Assembly (NCBI RefSeq): GCF_000423665.1
Contig: NZ_AUIK01000039.1
Coordinates: 1 to 51,221, forward strand
Length of the DNA: 51,221 bases
Direction: 5' to 3'
From: Solirubrobacter soli DSM 22325
GTDB taxonomy: Bacteria; Actinomycetota; Thermoleophilia; Solirubrobacterales; Solirubrobacteraceae
Positions 22,988 through 31,130 of the stretch are shown in pieces (within the stretch, counting starts at the first letter, position 1; each line of letters starts with the position of its first letter). A program made the position numbers and the translations under genes. Below the pieces are notes generated by a model that did not search any database, was not told the DNA's origin, and saw nothing but the letters and a program-made list of their open reading frames with translations.

Positions 22988-24024
22988 AGCTCGGGGTCCA
23001 CATCGGCTACTGGGGCCTCGGCCTCACCGCCCAGCAGCAGCTCGAGCTGGTATTGGAGGCCGAGCGGCTGGGCTACGACTCGGTCTGGACCGCGGAGGCC
23101 TACGGCTCCGACGCGGCGACGATCCTCGCGTGGCTGGCGCAGGCGACGACGACGATCAAGCTCGGGTCCGCGATCTTCCAGATGCCCGGCCGCAGCGCCG
23201 CGATGACCGCGATGACGGCCGCGACGATCGATCAGCTCTCGGACGGGCGGATGCTGCTCGGGATCGGCTCGAGCGGGCCGCAGGTGGCCGAGGGCTGGCA
23301 CGGGCAGCGGTTCGCTCGTCAGCTGCAGCGCACGCGCGAGTACGTCGATGTCGTCCGGATGGCGCTCGCGCGTGAGCGGGTGGTCTACGACGGCGAGACG
23401 CTGACGCTGCCGCTCCCGGACGGGCCCGGGAAGGCGCTGAAGCTGACCATCTCCCCCGTCCAGGAGAAGATCCCGATCTACATCGCCGCGATCGGGCCCA
23501 AGAACACGACGCTGGCGGCGGAGATCTCCGACGGCTGGCTGCCGACGCTCTTCTCGCCTGAGCACGTGGGCGAGTTCCGGCCGCTGCTGGAGGAGGGGTT
23601 CGCCCGCGCGGGCGGCGGCAAGGGGTTCGACGACTTCGACATCGTTCCCACGGTCACCGCGATGGTGTCCGACGACCGCGAGTCCGCCCGCGACGCGATG
23701 CGCCACTACGTCGCCCTCTACGTCGGCGGCATGGGGTCGCGCAAGCAGAACTTCTACAACGCGCTCGTCCGCCGTTATGGCTTCGAGGACGCCGCGGAGC
23801 GGGTGCAGGAGCTGTACCTCGAGGGTCGCAAGGACGAAGCGGCGGCCGCTTTGCCGGGGGAGCTGATCGACACGCTGTGCCTGGTCGGCCCGCGCGACTT
23901 CGTCCGCGAGCGGATCGCCGTCTATCGCGAGGCCGGCGTCGGGACGCTGATGATCTCGCCGATGGCGTGGACGTTCGAGGAGCGGCTGGCGCAGCTGCGC
24001 GCGGTGGCCGAGCTGGCCGAGTGA
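22984..24024 (+). CDS. F420-dependent LLM-class oxidoreductase, apparent CTG start
   Basis: A 346-residue luciferase-fold protein. The frame opens KLGVHIGYWGLGLTAQQQLE, the usual N-terminus of this group, followed by LGYDSVWTAEAYGSDAATIL, DGRMLLGIGSSGPQVAEGWH and IYIAAIGPKNTTLAAEISDG. The only codon in the right place to start is CTG at 22984, overlapping the receiver stop as CTGA; the next possible start, TTG at 23053, would cut off the first strand. The other junctions of this operon have the same geometry with GTG. Substrate unknown. Confidence 0.85.
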   Translation: MKLGVHIGYWGLGLTAQQQLELVLEAERLGYDSVWTAEAYGSDAATILAWLAQATTTIKLGSAIFQMPGRSAAMTAMTAATIDQLSDGRMLLGIGSSGPQVAEGWHGQRFARQLQRTREYVDVVRMALARERVVYDGETLTLPLPDGPGKALKLTISPVQEKIPIYIAAIGPKNTTLAAEISDGWLPTLFSPEHVGEFRPLLEEGFARAGGGKGFDDFDIVPTVTAMVSDDRESARDAMRHYVALYVGGMGSRKQNFYNALVRRYGFEDAAERVQELYLEGRKDEAAAALPGELIDTLCLVGPRDFVRERIAVYREAGVGTLMISPMAWTFEERLAQLRAVAELAE

Positions 24025-24488
24025 ACCTGCGGCCGCTGACCGCGGGGGACGTGGAGGCGCTGACGGAGCTCTCGCGCATCTGCGACGAGACGTATCTGGA
24101 GTGGACGCCGCCGGGCTGGGCGGTCCCGGCGATCCCGCCGAACTGGCTCGACCGCTACCTCACCGAGCACGCGTGGGGACTGCTCGGGTGGGACGGAGCC
24201 GCGTTGATCGCCTCGGTGGCGTTCCGGCCGCAATCGACTGAGCTCGCGCACCTCGGGCAGCTGCTCGTCCACCCCTCCAGGTGGCGCCAGGGCATCGCCT
24301 CGCGGCTGCTGGGGCTCGCCGAGGACGAGATGCGCACGCGGGGGTTCGTCCGCGAGCAGCTGTGGACGCCGAAGGGCGCGCCCGCGGAGCACTTCTACCT
24401 GGCGCACGGCTGGGAGCGGGACGGCCGCCGTGAGTGGCATCCGTGGGCGGGCCTGGAGATGGTCGGCTACGCGAAGGCGTTGGCGTGA
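24021..24488 (+). CDS. GNAT-family N-acetyltransferase
   Basis: A 155-residue acyltransferase. VNLRPLTAGDVEALTELSRI opens the fold; AHLGQLLVHPSRWRQGIASR and LLGLAEDEMRTRGF carry the acetyl-CoA pyrophosphate loop (R-x2-G-I/L-A) and EHFYLAHGWERDG ends it. Acceptor unknown. The start is GTG at 24021 within the previous stop (GTGA). As part of the same operon it may modify a product made by the LLM enzyme or the glycosyltransferase. Confidence 0.87.
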   Translation: MNLRPLTAGDVEALTELSRICDETYLEWTPPGWAVPAIPPNWLDRYLTEHAWGLLGWDGAALIASVAFRPQSTELAHLGQLLVHPSRWRQGIASRLLGLAEDEMRTRGFVREQLWTPKGAPAEHFYLAHGWERDGRREWHPWAGLEMVGYAKALA

Positions 24489-25675
24489 GGGTGCTGCTCG
24501 GCGCGTTCGGCGACCCCGGCCACGCGTTCCCGATCATCGCCCTCGGGTCCGAGCTCGTCGCGCGCGGCCACGACGTCGGGATCGAGACGTGGCGCAAGTG
24601 GCAGCCGCATTGCGAGGCGGCGGGAATGACGTTCGCCGCGGCGCCGGAGTACCAGGTCTTCCCCACCCGCGAGGTGCCGCTGAAGCCGTACGAGGCCGCG
24701 GTGCGGGCCGCGGTCACCACGCGGGAGTTCGTGCGCTCGTTCGCGCCGGACGTGGTCGTCTCGGACATCCTCACCTGCGCGCCGGCGCTCGCAGCGGAGC
24801 TCGAGGACGTGCCCGTGGCCACCGTGGTCCCGCACGTGTTCCCGGATCTGGCGCCCGGGCTGCCGCCGTTCTCGATCGGCGCGCGGCGACCGAGGACGCG
24901 GGTTGGCGCTCGCCTGTGGGGCATCGCGGACCGCGCCGTGGCGCTCGGGCTCGAACAGGGGCGGGTGGAGTACAACGACGCCCGCGCGCGGCTCGGTCTC
25001 GCGCCGTTGCCGTACGTGCACACCGGTCTGTCCCGCTCGCTGACGCTGGTGGCGACCCTGCCGCAACTCGAGTATCCGCGTTCCTGGCCGTCCTGGTGTC
25101 ACGTGGTCGGCCCGCTGCTGTGGGAACCGGGCGGGCCGCTGGTCGAGCCCGTCGCCGGCTCGGACCCCGTCGTCCTGGTGGCGCCCTCCACCTCGCAGGA
25201 CCCTTCGGGGTCGCTGGTGCGCGCCTGTCTGGAGGGGCTCGCGGACGAGCCGGTGCGGGTGATCGCGATCGGCGACCCGGCGGTCGTCGCGCCGCCCGCG
25301 AACGCGATCGTGGTCTCCTGGATGTCCTACGCGCGCACGATGCCGCGGTGCGACCTCGTCGTCACCCACGGCGGCCACGGGACACTCGCGCGGGCACTCG
25401 TCTCGGGCTGCCCGGTGCTCGTGGTCCCTGCCGGCGGCGACATGGCCGAGAACGCCGCGCGGGTGGACTGGGCGGGCGTCGGGGTGCGGCTCGCGCCGCG
25501 GTTCTGCACGCCGTGGGGCGTGCGGCTGGCGGTGCGGCGGGCGTTGTCGCGCCCGGCATTGCGTACGCGCACCGCGTCGATCGCGTCGTGGTCGTTCGCG
25601 AACCCGGGTCCCGCGCGCGCCGCGGCCCAGCTGGAGCGCTGGGCCGCGACGATCGCCGCACCTAAAGGGGCCTGA
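24485..25675 (+). CDS. MGT-like family 1 glycosyltransferase
   Basis: A 396-residue GT-B glycosyltransferase. N-terminal domain MRVLLGAFGDPGHAFPIIAL and GHDVGIETWRKWQPHCEAAG; C-terminal donor site VVSWMSYARTMPRCDLVVTH, GGHGTLARALVSGCPVLVVP and GGDMAENAARVDWAG, the pattern of enzymes that glycosylate lipids, macrolides or other small molecules. Start GTG 24485, overlapping the acetyltransferase stop as GTGA. Last gene of the operon; its stop codon sits in the loop of a terminator hairpin. Confidence 0.9.
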   Translation: MRVLLGAFGDPGHAFPIIALGSELVARGHDVGIETWRKWQPHCEAAGMTFAAAPEYQVFPTREVPLKPYEAAVRAAVTTREFVRSFAPDVVVSDILTCAPALAAELEDVPVATVVPHVFPDLAPGLPPFSIGARRPRTRVGARLWGIADRAVALGLEQGRVEYNDARARLGLAPLPYVHTGLSRSLTLVATLPQLEYPRSWPSWCHVVGPLLWEPGGPLVEPVAGSDPVVLVAPSTSQDPSGSLVRACLEGLADEPVRVIAIGDPAVVAPPANAIVVSWMSYARTMPRCDLVVTHGGHGTLARALVSGCPVLVVPAGGDMAENAARVDWAGVGVRLAPRFCTPWGVRLAVRRALSRPALRTRTASIASWSFANPGPARAAAQLERWAATIAAPKGA

Positions 25676-25683
25676 CCCCTTTA
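25663..25683. terminator. Bidirectional terminator between convergent genes
   Basis: TAAAGGGG (25663-25670) and CCCCTTTA (25676-25683) pair perfectly around the loop CCTGA, which contains the glycosyltransferase stop. The A/T ends give a short T-run on both strands. It serves the plus-strand operon and the minus-strand sugar dehydrogenase, whose stop is 11 bases further. Confidence 0.75.
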
Positions 25684-25693
25684 TGTTCGCGGC

Positions 25694-27793
25694 CTACGGG
25701 GCCGGCGGTGTGGGTGTCGGGGTCGGGCCCGCGCTCGGGACGATCCGAACCTGATCCGACCCGGTCAGGCCGGGCGTGTCGCCCTCGCCGGGGTCGGTGT
25801 AGGAGGCGACGAACACGGCGCTGAGGTTGGCCGCGCCCGCGTGGCCGCCGTCGAGGAACGTCTTGATCGAGCCCGTGCAGCCCGCGGTCGAGGACTGCGG
25901 GTGGCCGTGCGTCTCGTGGCCGAGCACGAACGCGACGCTGACCTTCGAGCAGTCCACCGGCGTGTCGTCGGTGACCTTGACCTCGTAGGTGACGGTGTCG
26001 CCGAACGCGAACGGGCCGGCCTCGCCCGGCGTCGTGGTCAGCTCGACGACCGGCTTGGCGTTGCCGACCAGCACCTGGACCTCCGCGTTCGCACTGCGGC
26101 CCGTGCGGTCCGAGACCCGGAGGTTCGCCCGGTAGGTGCCGTTCTTGGCGTAGGTGAACGTCGGGTTGGCCTCTGTCGAGTCGACCTTGCCGTCGGACTC
26201 GAAGTCCCACGCGTAGGCGATCGGGTCGCCGTCGGGGTCAGTGGTCCCGGCGCTCGAGAACTTGACGGTCAGCGGCGCCCGGCCGGCGGTGACGTCGGCC
26301 GCGACCTTCGCGACCGGCGTGTGGTTGCCGCGCACGTAGTTGACCTTCGCCAGCTGCGCGTCCGGGTTCTCGGCGAAGTAGCCGTCGCCGTACTCGAGCA
26401 CGTAGAGCGCTCCGTCCGGGCCGTACTCGATGTCCATCGGGTTGTCGACTCCGATGTTGACCGGCTGGATCTCGCCGAGCTTGCGGCCGTTGAGGCGAAA
26501 CTCCTTGATGTAGTCGCGCGACCATTCGTAGAAGAGCGGCACGCCCTTGAAGGTGTTCGGGAACCGGAACGGCGACTTGTTGCCCGGCGCCGGGTCGTAG
26601 GCCGGCCCGCCCATCGGGGCGATGCCGCCCGGCGTGCCCTGCGGACCCAACTCGGGGAACAGCGGAGACGCGTCGTAGGAGTACCAGACGTCCGGCTGCG
26701 TGACGCTCGGCAGCGTCTTCAGGCCCGTGTTGTAGGGCGAGTCGTTCGTGGGCGCGTTGCAGTTGAACGCCTCACCGGAGGTCTTGGTGGCGAAGTCGTA
26801 GTCGATGTAGGGCATCGTCGGCGTGACGCAGTAGGGCCAGCCGAAGTTCGCCGGCTTGCGGACCAGCATCCAGCGGCCCTGGCCCGCCGGGCCGCGGAGC
26901 GGGTTGGCCGCGCCGGCGTCGGGCGAGTAGTCGCCCACGTAGACGTCGCCGGTCTTGCGGTTGACCGCGAACCGGAACGGGTTGCGCAGGCCCATCGCGA
27001 AGATCTCCGGCTTGGTGCTGGCGGTGCCCTGCGGGAACAGGTTGCCGGGCGGGATCGTGTACCCGCCGCCGTCCTTGGGCCGGATCCGGAGGATCTTGCC
27101 GCGCAGGTCGTTCGTGTTGCCGGCGCTGCGGCGGGCGTCGAACGCCGGGTTGCGGTTGGGCGAGTCGTCGATCGGCGTGTAGCCGTCGGACGCGAACGGG
27201 TTGGTGTCGTCGCCCGTGCTCAGGAACAGGTTCCCGGCGCCGTCGAAGTCGATGTTGCCGCCCACGTGACAGCAGATCCCCCGATCCACCGGCACCTCGA
27301 GGATCTTCTCCTCGGTGTCGAGCTTGAGCGCGTTCCCGACCAGCTTGAAGCGGCTCAGCTGCAGATGGCCCTTGAACGGCGCGAAGTCGGCCGCCGTCCC
27401 CGTCTCGGGCGCGTCGCCCTCGTTGGTGACCGGCGTGTTCGGGTCATCGACCGGGGTGTCCAGCGGCGGCGAGTAGTACGCGTAGACCCACCGATTGGTC
27501 TCGAAGTTCGGATCGACCGCGACGTTCTGCAGTCCCTCCTCATCGTGCTGGTAGACGTCCAGCGTCCCCGCGAGCGTGTTGAGCCCGTTCCGCGGGTCCC
27601 ACAGCCGCACCTCGCCCTGCCTGGTCGAATGCAGCACCCGCCCGTCCGGCAGGACGGCCAGGTTCATCGGCTCACCCGGGAAGTCGTCCAGGGTGACCTT
27701 CTCGAAGCTCGTCGCCGGCTCCTGCGCCCTCGCTTGCGTGGGCGCTACGAACAGTGCGATGAGCAGCGCGGCCGCGATGGCCTGCTTTCGCAT
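25694..27793 (-). CDS. Secreted PQQ-dependent sugar dehydrogenase-like protein with PKD domain
   Basis: A 699-residue exported protein. Signal peptide MRKQAIAAALLIALFVAPTQ then ARAQ. Residues 25-430 form a glucose/sorbosone dehydrogenase beta-propeller: LAVLPDGRVLHSTRQGEVRL, YSPPLDTPVDDPN, EIFAMGLRNPFRFAVNRKTG and VGDYSPDAGAANPLRG. A PKD domain follows (FSSAGTTDPDGDPIAYAWDF), then a further beta domain and a TPTPTPPAP tail. The family oxidises aldose sugars or lyses glycans outside the cell. ATG at 27793 with GGGAGG 8 bases upstream. Confidence 0.88.
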   Translation of the reverse strand: MRKQAIAAALLIALFVAPTQARAQEPATSFEKVTLDDFPGEPMNLAVLPDGRVLHSTRQGEVRLWDPRNGLNTLAGTLDVYQHDEEGLQNVAVDPNFETNRWVYAYYSPPLDTPVDDPNTPVTNEGDAPETGTAADFAPFKGHLQLSRFKLVGNALKLDTEEKILEVPVDRGICCHVGGNIDFDGAGNLFLSTGDDTNPFASDGYTPIDDSPNRNPAFDARRSAGNTNDLRGKILRIRPKDGGGYTIPPGNLFPQGTASTKPEIFAMGLRNPFRFAVNRKTGDVYVGDYSPDAGAANPLRGPAGQGRWMLVRKPANFGWPYCVTPTMPYIDYDFATKTSGEAFNCNAPTNDSPYNTGLKTLPSVTQPDVWYSYDASPLFPELGPQGTPGGIAPMGGPAYDPAPGNKSPFRFPNTFKGVPLFYEWSRDYIKEFRLNGRKLGEIQPVNIGVDNPMDIEYGPDGALYVLEYGDGYFAENPDAQLAKVNYVRGNHTPVAKVAADVTAGRAPLTVKFSSAGTTDPDGDPIAYAWDFESDGKVDSTEANPTFTYAKNGTYRANLRVSDRTGRSANAEVQVLVGNAKPVVELTTTPGEAGPFAFGDTVTYEVKVTDDTPVDCSKVSVAFVLGHETHGHPQSSTAGCTGSIKTFLDGGHAGAANLSAVFVASYTDPGEGDTPGLTGSDQVRIVPSAGPTPTPTPPAP

Positions 27794-27934
27794 AGATACC
27801 TCCCGCTTGGTTCGGGCGGGCATGCGGCTCCCGACGCACAGGACTCCCGCCCCTGCCTTGAACACCTTTAGCCGCGGATGCCTGCGAAATAACGTCCAAT
27901 CGCGGTCAGATGTCGCTCATGGCGCTCATAAACG

Positions 27935-27964
27935 CCAAGAGCCGCCCCGAAGGACGGCTCTTGG
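27935..27964 (-). terminator. Terminator after tRNA-Asn
   Basis: CCAAGAGCCG and CGGCTCTTGG form a perfect 10-base stem with a 10-base loop, 8 bases after the 3' end of the tRNA on the minus strand. It is followed by CGTTTAT, a weak T-run. It separates the tRNA from the sugar dehydrogenase gene. Confidence 0.65.
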
Positions 27965-27972
27965 TCTCTCAG

Positions 27973-28045
27973 CTCGGGGGGTGGGACTCGAACCCACAAC
28001 CCTTGGATTAACAGTCCAATGCTCTGCCGATTGAGCTACCCCCGA
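27973..28045 (-). tRNA. tRNA-Asn (GTT)
   Basis: 73 bases. Acceptor TCGGGGG pairs with CCCCCGA, discriminator G. D-arm AGCTCAATCGGCAGAGC, anticodon loop CTGTTAA giving GTT, and T-arm TGTGGGTTCGAGTCCCAC are normal. CCA is not encoded. It is the only visible asparagine tRNA here and reads in the same direction as dnaG. Confidence 0.95.
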
Positions 28046-28109
28046 ATGCGGCGGGCCACATAGTAGTAGGCGATCCTCGCGAGCGGCTTCGCCGCTGCTT
28101 CGGTCGCTT

Positions 28110-28133
28110 GAAGAATCGCTTCGCGGATTCTTC
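28110..28133 (-). terminator. Terminator-like hairpin after dnaG
   Basis: GAAGAATC (28110-28117) pairs with GATTCTTC (28126-28133), loop GCTTCGCG. It lies 34 bases past the dnaG stop on the minus strand and is repeated in part by the nearby CGGCTTCGCCG. No T-run. Confidence 0.5.
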
Positions 28134-28166
28134 TTTGCGACGAGGCCAGGTTCCAGTCCTCGTTGC

Positions 28167-30050
28167 CTAAGTCAGCCTGTGGCGGATCATGTCGAGCACC
28201 CTCTGGCGCTCGACGGCGAGGGCGCCGACGCCGGTCGTGCCGCTCAATCTGGCGTTCGCGATATGGCGCTCCAGGCGGTGCAGATCGAGTTGCAGCGCCT
28301 CGAGCTCGAGCTTGGCCGGAGTGGCCTCGAGACGGTTCGCGTCGACCGTGAGCTTGGCCACGAGCCGTGCGAGGTCTTCGTCCCCGCTTGGGAGGTTCGA
28401 GCCGGGATGGCGCAGGTGCACGCGCAGGTACTCAGCCGCCTTGCGGCTCGTGGGCGACGAGAAGTAGTCCTCGATGTCGACGGCCGCGAGGCGCTCCTCG
28501 CCGTCCTCGGGCAGCGCGATGCAGTACGCCAGGTAGGCCTCCTCGCTCTGCGTGCGGCGGGCGAGGGCGGCGCGAGGGTCCACCGGCTCGGGCGGCTGCG
28601 CGGGACGATCGCGGAAACGGTCGCGCCCCTGCGGTCCTCCGCGGCCGCGGCCTTGCGGGCCCCCGCGGCCGTTGCTTCGGCCACGATCGTTCCACCCGCC
28701 CTCCCACTGGGGCGCCGGCGCCGGCTGCGCGGGCGTGGTCCCGCGCAGGACCTCGTGGACGACCTGGTCGGAGGTTCCGAGCTTCTGTGCGGTGAACTTG
28801 ATCAGCTCGTCGCGCAGGACTCCGGCCGGGAGCGGCGCGATGATCCGAACCGCCTCCTGCAAGAGCTCGTCCGCGCTCGGCCCGTCGATCTCGAGCGCGC
28901 GCTGGACCAGGAAGCGCTCGATCGGCATCGCGCTCTCCAGCAGCCGGCGCATCTCGTCCTCGCCGGCGTTCTGCACGACGTCCGCAGGGTCCTGCTTGGA
29001 CGGCAGGCGCACGATCTTGAAGTCGACCGCCCGCGTGCGCCACTTGTCGGACTTCATCAGCGCCGTCAGCGCCTCGAGGCCGCGCTGGGCGGACGCCTGA
29101 CCCGCGCTGTCCGGGTCCTGGCACAGGAGCGCCTTCGGTGCCAGGCGGGCGATCGCGTCGACCTGCTGCTCGGTCAGCGCGGTTCCCATCTGCGCCACCG
29201 TCTCGGGCACACCCGCCTGGTGGAGCGCGATCACGTCCGTGTAGCCCTCGACGATCACCACACGGCCGGCCTTCGCCGCCGCGGCACGGGCCATGTCCTG
29301 GCCGTACACGACCCGGCTCTTGTGAAAGAGGTCGCTGTCGGAGGTGTTCAGGTACTTGGGCTGCTGGTCGGCCTTCATCGCCCGCGCGCCGAAGCCGAGG
29401 ACGTGGCCCTTGGCGTCGGTGAGCGGGAACGTCACGCGGCCGCGGAAGCGGTCGATGTGGCCGGCGCGGCCCCGACTGGGCTGGATCAGGCCCGCGGCGA
29501 GCAGCTCGCTCGTGCTGTAGCCCGCCTTTTGCGAGCCGAGCAGCACGCGATCGTAGGCGTCGGGCGCGTAGCCGACGCGATAGGCGCGCAGCGCGTCCTC
29601 GTTGAGCCCGCGCTTGTGCAGGTAGTCGCGGGCGAACTGCGCCTCGGGCGATTCCCAGAGCACGCGTACGTAGTACGCCGCCGTGCGCTCCAGCAGCGCG
29701 TGCAGCCGCTCGCGCCGCTGCCGGCGCTCGGCCTCCTGCGGGTCCTCGGCCTCGCGCTCGAGCGTGACGTTGGACCGCTCGGCCAGGACCTCCAGCGCCT
29801 CGCTGAAGGTCAGCCCCTCCGTGTCCATCACGAAGCGGAACACGTCCCCGCCCGCTCCGCAGCCGAAGCAGTGGTAGACCTTCTCGATCGGGTCGATGCC
29901 GAACGACGGCGTCCGCTCCTCGTGGAACGGGCACAGGCCCTGGAGGCGGTTGACGCCGGCGCGCTTGAGCTCCGTGCGCGCGCCGACCAGCTGCTCGAAG
30001 TCGACCGCGTCGCGGACGCGCTCGCGCGAGTCGTCGGTGTAGCGAGCCAT
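28167..30050 (-). CDS. dnaG: DNA primase
   Basis: A 627-residue replication primase that makes RNA primers at the fork. The zinc-binding domain is near the N-terminus (CPFHEERTPSFGIDPIEKVY then HCFGCG), the RNA-polymerase core follows (YLHKRGLNEDALRAYRVGYA), and the Toprim site is VIVEGYTDVIALHQ with LCQDPDSAG as the metal acidic motif. A Gly/Arg-rich linker (about 447-487, RGRSNGRGGPQGRGRGG) precedes the C-terminal helicase-binding helices, longer and more RGG-like than in most primases. The ATG at 30050 shares its A with the dgt stop. Confidence 0.95.
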   Translation of the reverse strand: MARYTDDSRERVRDAVDFEQLVGARTELKRAGVNRLQGLCPFHEERTPSFGIDPIEKVYHCFGCGAGGDVFRFVMDTEGLTFSEALEVLAERSNVTLEREAEDPQEAERRQRRERLHALLERTAAYYVRVLWESPEAQFARDYLHKRGLNEDALRAYRVGYAPDAYDRVLLGSQKAGYSTSELLAAGLIQPSRGRAGHIDRFRGRVTFPLTDAKGHVLGFGARAMKADQQPKYLNTSDSDLFHKSRVVYGQDMARAAAAKAGRVVIVEGYTDVIALHQAGVPETVAQMGTALTEQQVDAIARLAPKALLCQDPDSAGQASAQRGLEALTALMKSDKWRTRAVDFKIVRLPSKQDPADVVQNAGEDEMRRLLESAMPIERFLVQRALEIDGPSADELLQEAVRIIAPLPAGVLRDELIKFTAQKLGTSDQVVHEVLRGTTPAQPAPAPQWEGGWNDRGRSNGRGGPQGRGRGGPQGRDRFRDRPAQPPEPVDPRAALARRTQSEEAYLAYCIALPEDGEERLAAVDIEDYFSSPTSRKAAEYLRVHLRHPGSNLPSGDEDLARLVAKLTVDANRLEATPAKLELEALQLDLHRLERHIANARLSGTTGVGALAVERQRVLDMIRHRLT

Positions 30051-31057
30051 CAGCGGGCCGGGCCCCGCGGGACGAAGCGCTCGGTCCAGGCCCGGATCGC
30101 GAACCGGTCGGTCATCCCGGCCAGGTAGTCGATCACGCGGTCGGCCTCGGGCTTGTCGCCCTCCGGCAGCTCCTCGGGGTGCTCGCAGTAGTAGTCGAAC
30201 AGGCCGCGCAGCACCCGCTCGAGCTTGGCGTGCTCGACGCGGGCGCGCGGCGCGAGGTAGACGCGTTCGAACATGAAGGAACGCAGGCGGTACATCGCGG
30301 GGCCGACGACCGTGCCCTGCGCGATGTCGCCGGCGGCCTCGGAGTGCTCGACGAGATCGCTCACCAGCGTGTCGATGCGAATCGAACCCGTGGGACCGAG
30401 GATCGCGATCTCCTCGCTTGGGAGATCGTTCTCGTCGAGCACCCCGGCCCGGACGGCGTCGTCGATGTCGTGATTGATGTAGGCGATCCGGTCCACGAGG
30501 CGGACGATCTTGCCCTCGAGCGTCGCGGGCTCGCCGGCGCCGCTGGAGTGGCGCAGGATGCCGTCGCGGACCTGGTCGGTGAGGTTGAGGTCCTCGAGCA
30601 CGTCGACGACCCGCAGCGAGTGCTCGTTGTGGCGGAAATGGCGGCCGAAGCGCTCTTTGCCGGCCCGGTCGAGGACGTCCTCGCCGATGTGCCCGAACGG
30701 CGGGTGGCCGACGTCGTGCCCGAGGCCGATCGCCTCGGTCAGGTCCTCGTTGAGTTTCAGTGCCCGGGCGACCGTCCGGCTGATCCCCGTCACCTCGAGC
30801 GTGTGGGTGAGGCGGGTGCGGTAGTGGTCGCCCTCGGGCGCGGTGAACACCTGCGTCTTGTGCTTCAGGCGCCGGAACGCCTTGCTGTGGACGATCCGGT
30901 CGCGATCGCGCTGGAACGGCGTCCGCCATGGCGCGTCGCGCTCCGGGCGCTGCCGCCTGGCGGGGTATGACGGCGTGGCGTCCGCCGACAGCCACGCGGC
31001 CTCGCGCGCCTGCTGGGCGGCGGCGAAGTCGGTCGTGGTCTCGGGCGGAGCGGTCAC
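30050..31057 (-). CDS. dgt: Deoxyguanosinetriphosphate triphosphohydrolase-like protein
   Basis: A 335-residue HD-domain phosphohydrolase. HYRTRLTHTLEVTGISRTVA gives the first histidine, LGHDVGHPPFGHIGEDVLD the HD pair and metal ligands, and HNEHSLRVVDVLEDL and DRIAYINHDIDDAVRAG the remaining sites. Such enzymes cleave dGTP or other dNTPs. FRRLKHKTQVF near the N-terminus is typical. It is the usual actinobacterial neighbour of dnaG, with which it overlaps by one base (TGATG). Start GTG at 31057. Confidence 0.9.
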   Translation of the reverse strand: MTAPPETTTDFAAAQQAREAAWLSADATPSYPARRQRPERDAPWRTPFQRDRDRIVHSKAFRRLKHKTQVFTAPEGDHYRTRLTHTLEVTGISRTVARALKLNEDLTEAIGLGHDVGHPPFGHIGEDVLDRAGKERFGRHFRHNEHSLRVVDVLEDLNLTDQVRDGILRHSSGAGEPATLEGKIVRLVDRIAYINHDIDDAVRAGVLDENDLPSEEIAILGPTGSIRIDTLVSDLVEHSEAAGDIAQGTVVGPAMYRLRSFMFERVYLAPRARVEHAKLERVLRGLFDYYCEHPEELPEGDKPEADRVIDYLAGMTDRFAIRAWTERFVPRGPAR

Positions 31058-31130
31058 GCCTCCATTCTGAACGCCGCAGAGGTCGTTCTCGGGGAACTCC
31101 GCAGTTTTGTTGCGAAGTGCGCGTGAATTT

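Noticed and set aside
25841..27871. Plus-strand open frame opposite the sugar dehydrogenase
   Set aside because: Antisense shadow; the minus-strand protein has clear family motifs and a signal peptide.
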